Origin: Actinidia chinensis
Taxonomy: Eukaryota; Streptophyta; Magnoliopsida; Ericales; Actinidiaceae
Reading direction: 5' to 3'
DNA: 40,000 bases
NCBI GenBank assembly: GCA_009663005.1
Contig: CM018891.1
Location: 2,845,465-2,885,464, forward strand
Shown here in pieces: positions 30,899-40,000 of the stretch. The notes under the pieces are model-generated. The model searched no databases. It was given only the letters and a program-made list of their open reading frames with translations, and was not told where the DNA came from. A program made the translations under genes and the position numbers. Position 1 is the first letter of the stretch, and every line of letters begins with the position of its first letter.

Positions 30899-33691
30899 GC
30901 CCATTTCAAGAGCATTTCGAGCATGAAGCATACCACATTTTGGTTAAAATTCTGATTCCTGGCATGGTACATGACCTGCCTTTACTTTTATTCAAATCCA
31001 CATACATACATAGACAAATTCACTCATGGACACTCAGGGTCTACATTCTTAATTGCCTATAGCACACAGACAGTTGGACTCTACCCCAGTTACTTCCAAA
31101 TAATACAGGAGATTCTCTACCTACCCGAGCAACCCATGGAATTTTTGATGATTATGTGTGTATAATGAAAGGTATTAAAAGACATTGGACCTATTCCAAT
31201 TGTTTAAAATACTAACTATATAACAATCAATTACCAAAACATCATGCACACAACTAAGCCAATATTGGAACTCTAGCCTGCATCATTTTAATGAAGAAAA
31301 TTAACAAAACAGAACCAAGATAAGCATTTGGATTGACCCTGAATGTCATTCTTCTTTGTTCAGTTGTTTGTGGAAAAAATGAATGTTTTCTTTCACTTTT
31401 CACATTTGAGTAACAGTATGCTGACTATATGGGTCTGTACAATTGAGAGTGGGAGAAACCAATATATACATACATATATTTAAAAAGAGACCATTGCACT
31501 TTCACTAACATTTCAGTTCGCACCTTTCATTTCCAATTGTGTCAATTTATCCAATACACTTTAGGTCAAGGTTCAATGTGTCCTTTGCTTCCATTTTATA
31601 TTCAATAAAGTGATAGAAAGAGGCCATGTGGCCTCACGAAAGGAGACCCAGCGCTCCCCCAAAAAAAAAATTTTGAATGGCAAATGGATGGAAGGGCTAT
31701 ATTGACACTTGACTTAAGAGTATAGGAAATTGACTAATACAATTGAAAGTAGAGGGTGCAAAGTGAGATTTCATGAAAAGTGAAATTAACCTTATAAATA
31801 ATGCAGGGAATCACAAGAGTCAACTCACTCCCCTACAAGAAAAAAAAAAAAAGAGAATGTGGAATATTATATATATCAAATTGAATTATGATGCTGAGTA
31901 TGGTTATAGATTGACTAGAATGTTTACAGAGGTTTCAGATTTCCTTTAGCATAATAGTTGCAAGGAGAGTGAGACTGTCAAACCTTCAGTATTTGAAGCA
32001 TGGATCATGCCGCTCTACCACCTTCAGTATGGTGTTTGAAGCATGGTTCCTCCAGCTTTTTGCTAAAAAACAAAAGGTGTATACGCATGGATGAATGAAT
32101 ATGCTGATATTTGACAAGTCAGTTATATTGTGACATATAACAGATGCATGATATTTGACAAGTCAGTTCTGGTAACACATGATAGAATATGACAGTACTG
32201 AAAGGATCAAACTAGTTGTAAGGTATCATTTTATGGAATGTATGTGTTTCTTAGCTTTTCAGCAACAAAGCTCTTGTTAATAAACAAGTTTTTCTTCTTT
32301 GCTATTCAAAATTTTCAGGTTTTTCCAAAGTGGTTTGTTAATAAACAACTAAGGGCTAGCGACTCTTCGGTTTTGCATGATTGATAACTCTTATTGTATA
32401 CATGAAGAGTATCTCCCACTCAGACCATAACAAATGTTAGATCAAAGATGGTCATAGGGATGACAAATGGATTTTTTTACCAAAAATTTCCATAGAAACA
32501 TAGGTCAAACAACAAACCTCATAACCGCCTTTGTTTTGTGGACTAAAATGCACCTTCAAATACCATTAACTATTTGTAAATTGACATAACCTCAGTCATC
32601 ACCACCAGCCAATTCCTACAACACTCCCATATACCCCGACACCCGTCACACAAATTGAGACCTAATTGAATATAATAAAGATCTTCATTCAAACAAAGGA
32701 ACTTTGCAATCCCAGATTCCTGATTGGAAAACTATCATAATGATGTTGGAGTGGGAAAACCTTAAAATTACTCCCTTTGTGAGACCTACAAATGGGCTAA
32801 TCTTTTATAAGTTGTAACATAATAAAGGGTGTTTTAAAAATTAAGGAGTTGGGTTTAGAAACTTGCTTGCAAATACTTGGGTGTCCCTGTTGAACAAATT
32901 CATAGTGGTTATGGAAAAACAGTGGATTCGAGTGAGTCATTTGGAAAAAGAGTGAACACCGGCTCTAGGAGTAACCCATGCCCACTTCCCAAACGCCTAA
33001 TTCAGCTACCCTATGATAGTCCAACAGCCAACAATTGTAACTTCGATAGACTTTGGCTGTTGATTCAATCATCCAACTAATTTACTTATAGGTTTGATTA
33101 CGTGCCATGTGGGCTTGGTTTGGTGATGTACAAAATTCCATATGTGGATTTAGTTTGATGATGTAAGTAAATAGAGTTAGGCAGCAAAAGATTCTCAGGC
33201 AAACATCTGGGTTTAACTTGATGATGGCCATAAGTGAGACGGCGAGAGATGGGGGAGGGAGGGGAGTGGTTGGGATCATGTGGAAGAGATGGTGATGGTA
33301 GTGGAATATCGGAATGGTGGGGAAGGAGGGAAGCGGTTGGGGTGGGAATCCAGATTAAGAGGAGTGGTGAAGGGAAAAGAAGAGAAAAATGTCTTTTTTG
33401 TAATTGAAAGCATAACAAGGGTAATTTTTTGATGTTATAACAAATCCATTCTCGACCTCGACACGTGTCCTGCACGAACTTTTAACTGGGATGGAAGGTT
33501 TGACAAGTACTTTAGTCCACTAACCATAGAATGTTATGAGATTAATTTCCATTGACACAGAGTAATCTGCACATAGCCCAAATCACAAGGGGTAAAATGA
33601 AGTTTACCCTAGTTACAATGATATAAGCCTCAATTACCTGGAATACTGGAATTTTATCCGATTACATCTCTAGATGTCTATAACATTCACT
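30899..33691. other. Intergenic DNA between two P450 loci, no gene seen
   Basis: Contains the upstream region of the CYP82C-like gene. Small repeats include GATATTTGACAAGTCAGTT at about 32108 and 32150, and a duplicated CACCTTCAGTAT/TTTGAAGCATGG phrase near 31983-32046. A purine-rich, G-rich stretch at 33230-33400 gives a long proline/serine-rich ORF on the minus strand that does not look like a protein. Confidence 0.55.
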
Positions 33692-34844
33692 TCAACACCC
33701 ATAGAACCTTGTTGGGAGGTGGAGGATAAGAATAACCTTCGGCAGGGTTGCTTTTGGACAGTCAAACCGTGGCTTTCAGTGATGTCAGCAGGCCTGATCC
33801 AATGGGATTGTCAACTCAAAAGCATGAAAAGGATAATCAAGTGTTAGGTAAAGGAGTTGGAGCCAAAAGGACAAACCCGTACAGGAAGTCAACCAGAACC
33901 AAAAGGAATATTCTCAACTTCTTGGCCCCTTAGATCATAGTCGGCATGGCAAGTGACATCCGTCAGGTTGAAGGTGGATGAATTTTCAAGATTCTTGGAT
34001 CTCTTTGAAGCTTTCATGCATTCACAAACAAGATGATGCCTGCTAGGAATTTGTTGACGGATGTGCATCTTCTTTGATTTCGACATTTCTTCCAACACAA
34101 AACATCCGGAAAAAATGACTCCCATATCCTACGCTAAAACGGAAATATCCTACTCCGATGCCAAAGATAGAGGCTCAACCTGGTGATGTCAATCCTTGAT
34201 AACAAGGACACACGAGCACATGACTAAGAGGGAGAAGTGCTTTAATCAGAGAAAGGGAAGTCTATGGCTTCCTGTCCTAAGTAGGGACCTACTGAGTATA
34301 GACACATGGTTCGATGATACACGGGGATTTTGAAGATCGAATCATCAACTCACCGGTCCTCACCACCAACGAAATGGAATCATGGTACTTGTGCCTTTTC
34401 ACGCCTTCACAGTTGGTCAAGGCACATGTTAGTGTGCCTCATGTTCTGTTATTGCCAATGGTGAGAGCCTGCATAACAAGTTCATAGAAACTTTAAAATC
34501 CAACATACATTTGAATTTTCTATTGAAAATTCTTTAAGCATTCATAAATGGAAAATCCATATTTCTAAAGGTGTCTTATCATTAGCAGTGACTACTCACC
34601 ACGAAAAGCATGGCGAAGACATGGCAGAACTTGAATGCTGATCCATACTGGTCACCCATGGCTCCGAGTGGCCTGTTTGGCAACAAACCTCATCACGATC
34701 ACCCAGTAAATGAAACAGTTGGTTCAGGAGCTTCTTTAGAAGTCTGACCATGTTTAACATTCTTTGGTGTTCCAAGCAACGCGTTATAGAGACAGACTAC
34801 GGAGAAAATATCACAATGGCGTATAATTGGAAAGAAAAGTCCAT
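33692..34844 (-). pseudogene. Strongly eroded CYP82C-like P450 pseudogene
   Basis: ATG at 34844 opens MDFSFQLYAIVIFSP, with the same leader context as the gene at 30850. KEAPEPT and RPLGAMGDQYG-like pieces are visible across frame changes. About 70% of exon 1 is then missing: after the region around 34590 no helix-C to H-helix sequence is seen. A conserved ATGCAG acceptor (34469-34474) precedes exon 2, which reads ALTIG, then GTLTCAL with a stop between. Later come ADYDLRGQEVENIPFGSG (haem-loop entry, with the Cys segment in another frame), LDQAC, a TESHGLT-like segment and LPTRFYGC before TGA at 33692. Exon 2 is 777 nt against 627 nt in the neighbour, so it holds inserted sequence. Not functional. 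Confidence 0.85.
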
Positions 34845-34867
34845 GGCAAGAGATAAGCAGGAATAGA

Positions 34868-35010
34868 GAAGAACCCCCAATAAACTTATACTTCCGTACC
34901 AACAATATTCAATTCGTACAAAATGAAGCACGCGAGATGAGCAAACATGGAGAACAACCCCCAATAAATTTATAATTCCGTACCAACAATATTCAATTCG
35001 TACGGACTGC
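34868..35010. repeat. 84-bp tandem duplication in a P450 pseudogene promoter
   Basis: AGAACCCCCAATAAACTTATACTTCCGTACC and the following AACAATATTCAATTCGTAC recur 84 bp later with few changes (CCCCC at 34874 and 34958). The copy nearer the start codon holds CTTATA (34885-34890), a TATAAG box on the minus strand about 42 bp from the ATG. In the distal copy the box reads TTATAA. The core promoter has therefore been duplicated. Confidence 0.8.
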
Positions 35011-36116
35011 AGCATACCATAGCCCAATAATAGTCTCTCCCAACAAGGAGAATGGCTTTCATTATATATTCTGTTCAACCCATTACCCGTCACAATGTTA
35101 GACTAATTGCCCAGACTTGGACCATGTCAATTGAACAATCTCCGTAGATCAATCAGCCTGGCATGACATTGTTTCATCATCAATCTTCTACGAAATAACT
35201 GAGAACTCTTAAACACTGAAGCCACAGTTTTGTACCAAGCTTGCAGGTAGTTGCTGTCTACAATTCAGCCGAATTGACGATCTGGTTCTAACTTTTTCAA
35301 TCAAGAAAATTACACCAAATTCAGATTTACACTAGTGTCGAATGTTACATGCATGATTTTTTTTTTCGCATTGAAGTCAGCAGTGGCAGAACCAGAAATT
35401 ATCCTTGGGTGGGACACAGCAAAGTCAATGTTACCCAATCTCATTTTCTATCACCAAAAGTAATAAATTCATATAATTGTGATATACTCCAGTAAAATTC
35501 ACCACAACGACTAATTAAAAGTTAAATTAATGGAAAATACATTATATAAAAGCATTCATATATGTTTTACTGAATTAGCATCCTGCTGACTGCATCATCC
35601 TCTAATACTGGAACATCTCCTTCCCGTATCCAGCGAGGATGGAAGATAACTACCCAGATATCATCTTGAGAGCTACATTATTCGACCAGTTTCCTGCATA
35701 AATAACGGATACAATAAGATTGATTGAAATATATAGAAAGGCCATTGGATTGTTAGAAAATCAAACATGACCATCAAATCTGATAATGTGTATAATTAGG
35801 TTGAATCTTTTGCATACTTCAACTACAAGGTGAGAATTAGCTTGAATTGCCATGGTGATTGTTACTTAACCCAAATTACCAAATTTCCCTAATAATGTAC
35901 CAAATTTTGATAATTTCTACAAATACAGGACTGAAATCTGGTGAATCCAAAATCCAAAACTGGAGATACAGAATTTCTAGGTCCAATTCGGTCCTAACTT
36001 GTAATTGTTGTTTCGATTTCTTGTGTCAGCCATGGAACGAAAAGCTTGAAAGCAAGAATCTAAAGAATAATAACGATAAACATAAAAGAATACGCACACA
36101 CACAAAATTAAAATAG
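35011..36116. other. Intergenic DNA, no gene seen
   Basis: No gene or well-bounded repeat. The GCAGTGGCAGAACCAGAAATTATCC stretch near 35386 resembles termini of some plant DNA transposons, but no partner end was found. An AC-rich microsatellite-like stretch (36092-36106) precedes the segmental duplication. Confidence 0.5.
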
Positions 36117-36771
36117 GTTATTAATAGAAAACAAGATTGATGAAAAAGGTAAAAGTGTAAGAATATGGAAAAGAAAAAAAAAAGACCGACGGTCTGCATA
36201 AAAGGAAATTATTTGAATTTGAAGAAGGGTTACACCCAATGGTGTAAATACAAAATGCATAAAATCACACAAGGGTATATAAATGAAAATTATATATAAC
36301 CTAATATAAATAGAAATGATATATAACCTAATATATAACTCTCATAAGAATCTCATTAGTGTGGGTATTAAATGTTATATACATACACACATCCACCCCA
36401 TTCTCTATAATTCCTCCCCTCTTCCTCGCTTTCTCTTTTTTTCGCCCTAGCCCTCTCCCCTTTTCCATCTCTTCCCGGCTCTTCCTCCCGGGTTCCCAGC
36501 GCTCCCCTTCCTTCCCCCTCCGCCCTTTCTTCTCGCTATTAATTAACCCTTATTTTTAAAACAAAGTTGACTCTCAAATTTATCGCGAGTGACAGTCCCA
36601 AATTAATCGGTTCAATTAACTGGATACTGAATTGTTAAAAACAAAATAAACAACCAAGATCGTGTGATAATTTTTGCTTGATTTATTTAGAACAAAGTAA
36701 CAGTGACCATTAAAGTATAACCACATTGCAATTCTCACATAGCTTTCTATTTTATTTGTTACAGAATCTAA

Positions 36772-37396
36772 TTACTCATAAAGATTAGAAGCCAAGCGAG
36801 GGGCGATTAAGACTTCAAGCGGAGTGGCTTTGATGTTGGTTAGCCCAGCGCTCTCGGTCATGTCAACGGGCCCAGTGCCCGGAGTTGAAAGCCCAAATCC
36901 ATGGAGCAACCTAGCCAGCACCAAGTGCAACATTTGGACACCAAACACAATTCCGGGGCACAACCTCCGCCCCGCCCCAAATGGTATCAGCCCAAAATGC
37001 CGGCCCCTAACATCAAAATCTTTGTGGGTTGTGAGGAACCTCTCGGGCCGGAACTCGGACGGGTCGGGCCAAATTGTTGGGTCTCTTTGGATTTTCCACA
37101 GGTTCACCATTAGCCTCGTGCCTTTTGCAATGTAGTAGCCATGAACGGTACAATCTTCTGTAAACTCCCTTACACCTGATAGTGGACCCGCGGGATATAA
37201 CCGTAATGTCTCTTTGACTATAGCTTGGAGGTATGCCAGCTTGGGGATGTCTGATTCGTCCACTGTCTTCTTGACTCGTTGGAAGTCAAGTCTTCTGGAG
37301 GCTTTCTTTCAAATTCACGTGGCGGTTGTTCATTATTAGGGAGAGTGCCCACGTCAGCATCACTGTTGTGGTGTCTGCTCCTCCAGAGATCAACCC
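36772..37396 (-). pseudogene. CYP82-type P450 exon 2 with intact haem region but frameshifts
   Basis: The acceptor (CATCCAG) is followed by [24 protein letters not shown] (I-helix). Then a mutated stretch at about 37262-37325 contains several small indels and a stop where the [16 protein letters not shown] segment should be. From 37263 the frame is open to the TAA at 36772: [18 protein letters not shown] (ExxR), PERF, haem loop [10 protein letters not shown] with its cysteine, [16 protein letters not shown] and a final LYE. The C-terminal 160 residues look normal for CYP82A/D-type enzymes. Together with the damaged and truncated exon 1 at 38491 it is a pseudogene. Confidence 0.9.
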
Positions 37397-38490
37397 CTGG
37401 ATGCAGATGGAGAAATATGAAGGCCTCACAGGTTATTTTTTATTATTTTAATATATCTCTTTTTTGTTCTTGATCCTTTATAAAAAAATAAATTATATTT
37501 TGCACCCTTATATTTTTATCGAAATATCTTTTTTCATCATTGGAAGGATAAAAAAATAATTATTAGAAAAAAATATGATCGTTGTAAACATTGATAGTTG
37601 AAAAATAATCTTTTTAAAAAAATATTGCAGTTGGAACAATATGACGGTATTAGAAGTATGACTGTTGAAAACAAATTATAGTATAAAATTAATAAATAGT
37701 AAATAAATAATAATTAAAATTAAAATATAAAAGCTAAAGTAACTTGTTAAAATAGAATATGTAATTTTTGAGTTATAATTTGACTCAAATTTTATGACGT
37801 GGATGTGGATACTATAAGAGGTGACAGTTGAAAGGAAATCTGTATTTTACAGTAATAACACTTAAACCTAAGCCTCATACTTGGTAAAGGACCACCTTAA
37901 TCACTAAACAACCCTTGGTCTTACATTCTCCTTTAGCAAAAATGCATTTTCTTTTATTTATATAGCCAAATTATGAAATTACTAAGGCTCAGTTTGACTT
38001 AAATTTTTTGGAGATTTTTTTGTGAGTTTTTTTGTCATCAATGATTTGTTTTAACTATTTGAGAAAATTTTATATGTTTTCGATTTTCATGATGAGAGGA
38101 TTATGAAAATGTAAAATATTCATTTAATTTAAAAAAATTATTTAAAAAATTATTTTTACTCAACAAACTAGCTATTTGTTTGTAATGGAATTTTTTTTCA
38201 AATTTAAATAAGTTTTTATATTTTCAGATTCTGCTGATTAAGAGCAACAAAAAAAATATAGAATTTTTTTTTATTAAAAAGAAAAAACGAAAAAAAAACA
38301 AAGCAGTTAAAAAATTTTGCAAAAAATATTACAAACAGGACATAAATATAAAAATAAAAGAATGTATTTGTAATAAAAAAATGGAGTATAAAAATATTTT
38401 CTTAATTTTTTTATCTTAAAATATTGCAAAGTAAGCAAAAACAAAAACTGACGAAGACGAAAATACGGAGCACTGTAGTAGAAGACAAAC
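37397..38490 (-). other. Intron of the second duplicated CYP82 pseudogene (1.1 kb)
   Basis: Bounded by a GTTTGTC donor and a CATCCAG acceptor. AT-rich, it aligns with the intron at 8067-10087 and carries no MITE at the equivalent place (near 38400, after ATATTTTCTTAA). Confidence 0.8.
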
Positions 38491-38829
38491 CAGACACGTG
38501 GCTTTGTTGATGGTGTCAACATCGTAACGTCCAAGGTCTGCCCCTTCAAGGGTCGTAATACATAACGTCCATGAAGTCCTCATCAGCCTTAGCCACACCA
38601 GTCGCTCTCTCTCTCCGGTGCTCCTCTAACCATCCCGAAACAATAGCGTCCATTTCTTTGCCAGTCTCCTTCATGGCCTTCTCGCGGCCACCCAAGTCCA
38701 GCCACCGCAGGAACGGCACGGTGTCAGACACCAGAAACAGCCCCAAAAAGTAAAAGAACTCCCTGAACGCCTTCTGGCACCGCCGCCCCTCCTCCTCATC
38801 GCCGCCACAGCCGCCTGCCCCGAAGAACC
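38491..38829 (-). pseudogene. CYP82-type P450 exon 1, 3' part, truncated by copia DNA
   Basis: Reads RFFGAGGCGG, RRCQKAFREFFYFLGLFLVSDTVPFLRWLDLGGREKAMKE, VSGWLEEHRRERATG and DEDFMDVM in one frame. A 1-nt insertion (about 38557-38562) shifts the frame, and TLEGADLGRYDVDTINKATCL follows in the next frame up to the GT donor (38489-38490). At its 5' side the exon ends at the CCTTTTTT run (38828-38835), the same breakpoint as in the paralogue at 10411. The N-terminal half of the protein is absent from the window. Confidence 0.9.
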
Positions 38830-38835
38830 TTTTTT

Positions 38836-39303
38836 GGGAATTTAGACATAATATTGAGAAATAGTCAAGTAAATGTAACAAAAATAAATGAACATTTGAA
38901 TTCATGATTCATGAAAATCAAGTTTTTGGCTCATGAATCAAGAGATTCTTGAAAGCCAAGTTTTCGGCTCGGATGATACTTGAAATGGAGATTGCTCGGT
39001 ACAGGGTGAATGACAATATTCACCTTACTCAAAAACAATATTTAAAGGAAGTGCTAGCGCAGTTTAGTATGGATAACAACTCAAAACTAGTTGGTAGCCA
39101 TTAGCTCCTCATTTTAAGCTTAATGCTTTACTGTCTCCTAGTTCAGAAGAGGAACGTGATTACTTGGCTCAAGTTGCTTATGCAAGCTTGGTTGGTAGTC
39201 TTATGCATATAATGTTTTGTACGAGGCTTTATATCCCAAAGGTTGTTAGTATGGTTAGCCGTTATATGCATGATTCCGGCAGCACACATTGGCAAGTAGT
39301 TAG
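38836..39303 (+). pseudogene. Ty1/copia pol fragment, second copy
   Basis: Same sequence as 10420-10887: ILEMEIARYRVN, YLKEVLAQFSMDNN, then the shared lost base and AQVAYASLVGSLMHIMFCTRLYIPKVVSMVSRYMHDSG. It ends abruptly after CATTGGCAAGTAGTTAG. The rest of RNase H and the LTR found in copy 1 are missing here, cut off by the element starting at 39304. Confidence 0.88.
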
Positions 39304-40000
39304 AGGTGTCAAACGTGCCCGTCGTGCCGTGCCGTGTCCACTTTTCTTCCGTGTCAGTCGTGCTTCGTGCCGTGCTGGGTCGGACCCATTTACTTAATCG
39401 TGCCGTGTCGTGTCTTTTTTAAGCGTGCCGTGCTTTTTTTAAGCTTGTCGTGTCGTGCCATTTTTCTTTAGTCGTGTCGTGTCGTGCCGGCCCGCTTACA
39501 TAAACGTATCGTACTATGTCGGCCCGCTAACTTAGTCGTGTGACTCGTGTCGTGTCGTGTCGTGCATGTCTACTTAATCGTGTCGTGTCGTGCTGGCCAT
39601 CTTACTTAATTGTGTCATGCCGTGTCATACCCGTCTACTTAATCGTGTCGTGCTGTGCTCGTATTTTAAATGTGCCATGTTCGTTTTTTAATTAAAAACA
39701 CAATTATAGTAGTTTTGTGCTCAAAGACAACACATAAGAATTGCTTAAATTTATAAATATTTTGACACCAAAAAGGTCTTTTTCATGGAAATCATAATTT
39801 AGGAATGTAGGTTTAGTGACTACAGGCTTATGGGTTAGCAGCCGTTGCACAAAAAGTCAATTTATTTAATTAAGTTTTATTTTAATTTATTTAATAATTA
39901 ATCATTTCTTGCCACTTCCGCGTCGTGCCATACCCATGTCATGCCCTTGACACATCCGTGCCATGTCCCATGCCGTGCTTGACTAAGTCTGTGTCGTGTG
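39304..40000. mobile_element. CGTGCCGTGTCGTG-rich element, probable hAT-like, runs off the window
   Basis: Starts AGGTGTCAAACG inside the copia fragment, a typical opening for plant hAT-like non-autonomous elements. Some 350 bp of degenerate GTGCCGTGTCGTG units follow, with CTTACTTAATCG-like spacers recurring. Then comes an AT-rich core (about 39670-39900) and, from 39905, a second GTCGTGCC/CATGCC-rich part that may be the start of the other arm. The right end is outside the window. Confidence 0.6.

Larger units (their letters stand above)
36117..39303. repeat. Segmental duplication A, copy 2 (pair of 6998-10887)
   Basis: Direct repeat of the 6998-10887 segment. The right edge (GGCAAGTAGTTAG) is where a CGTGCCGTG-rich element cuts the copia pol. 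It lacks the 871-bp MITE and has its own pyrimidine-rich stretch at about 36395-36540. Its P450 coding parts are better preserved than those of copy 1. Confidence 0.85.

Noticed and set aside
33098..33475. 125-residue minus-strand ORF rich in Pro, Leu, Ser and His
   Set aside because: It comes from a purine-rich, G-rich stretch read in antisense. It has low complexity, no domain, no homologue I recognise and no P450 context that would explain it.
35386..35720. Possible DNA transposon beginning GCAGTGGCAGAACCAG
   Set aside because: Only one end-like sequence was seen. No inverted partner or target duplication was found, so it is not reported as an element.
36359..36559. Pro/Ser/Phe-rich 66-residue ORF
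   Set aside because: It is an encoded pyrimidine-rich stretch (CTCTTCC units) specific to one copy of a segmental duplication, with no coding evidence.
1..40000. CRISPR array, prokaryotic operon, phage or defence system
   Set aside because: No regularly spaced short repeats with unique spacers, no Shine-Dalgarno-led gene rows, and all recognised genes have plant introns and plant families.

Overview
This window is nuclear DNA of a flowering plant, most likely a eudicot. It is AT-rich and intron-bearing, and full of plant repeat classes: Ty1/copia pol with LTR, an L1-type LINE whose ORF1 has an RRM, and MULE-like and hAT-like MITEs. All recognisable host genes belong to one family, cytochrome P450 CYP82 (clan 71, ER-anchored monooxygenases). 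All lie on the minus strand in head-to-tail order, as expected of a tandem array. Nothing prokaryotic (operon, CRISPR, phage) and no RNA gene was seen. The species cannot be named from sequence alone.

Layout. (1) 320-4167: a CYP82 pseudogene. Its exon 1 (3226-4167) has several frameshifts and a 22-nt A tract. Its probable exon 2 stub (320-582) lies beyond a 2.6-kb intron holding a 949-bp MULE-like MITE and a 264-bp tandem duplication. (2) 6637-6945: a tandem array of about six 53-bp units, the first four carrying clear hairpins. (3) 7447-14226: a CYP82 pseudogene broken into four exon pieces by a MITE in its intron and two insertions in exon 1. One insertion carries a Ty1/copia 3' end, the other a hAT-like element. 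(4) 14455-17065 and 26390-28838: a direct segmental duplication with a GC-rich minisatellite and a small shard of a P450 exon. (5) 17155-23150: a 6-kb degenerate LINE bounded by a 17-bp target-site duplication. (6) 23168-26380: decayed, LTR-like repetitive DNA. (7) 29104-30850: the best-preserved gene, a two-exon CYP82C-like P450 of about 526 codons with all signature motifs and one frameshift in exon 1. (8) 33692-34844: a strongly eroded relative of that gene. (9) 36117-39303: a second copy of the 6998-10887 segment, with another CYP82 pseudogene and the same copia junction. A CGTGCCGTG-rich, hAT-like element interrupts it and runs off the window.

As read here, no P450 in the window is an intact open reading frame. 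The region is a graveyard of CYP82 copies made by tandem and segmental duplication and broken by transposons. Only the gene at 29104-30850 could plausibly still be active, if its single frameshift is an assembly error or a segregating allele. I found no sign of an unknown defence or mobile system. The notable points are the decay history, the shared and unshared insertion junctions that order events in time, and several unexplained tandem or palindromic repeats.
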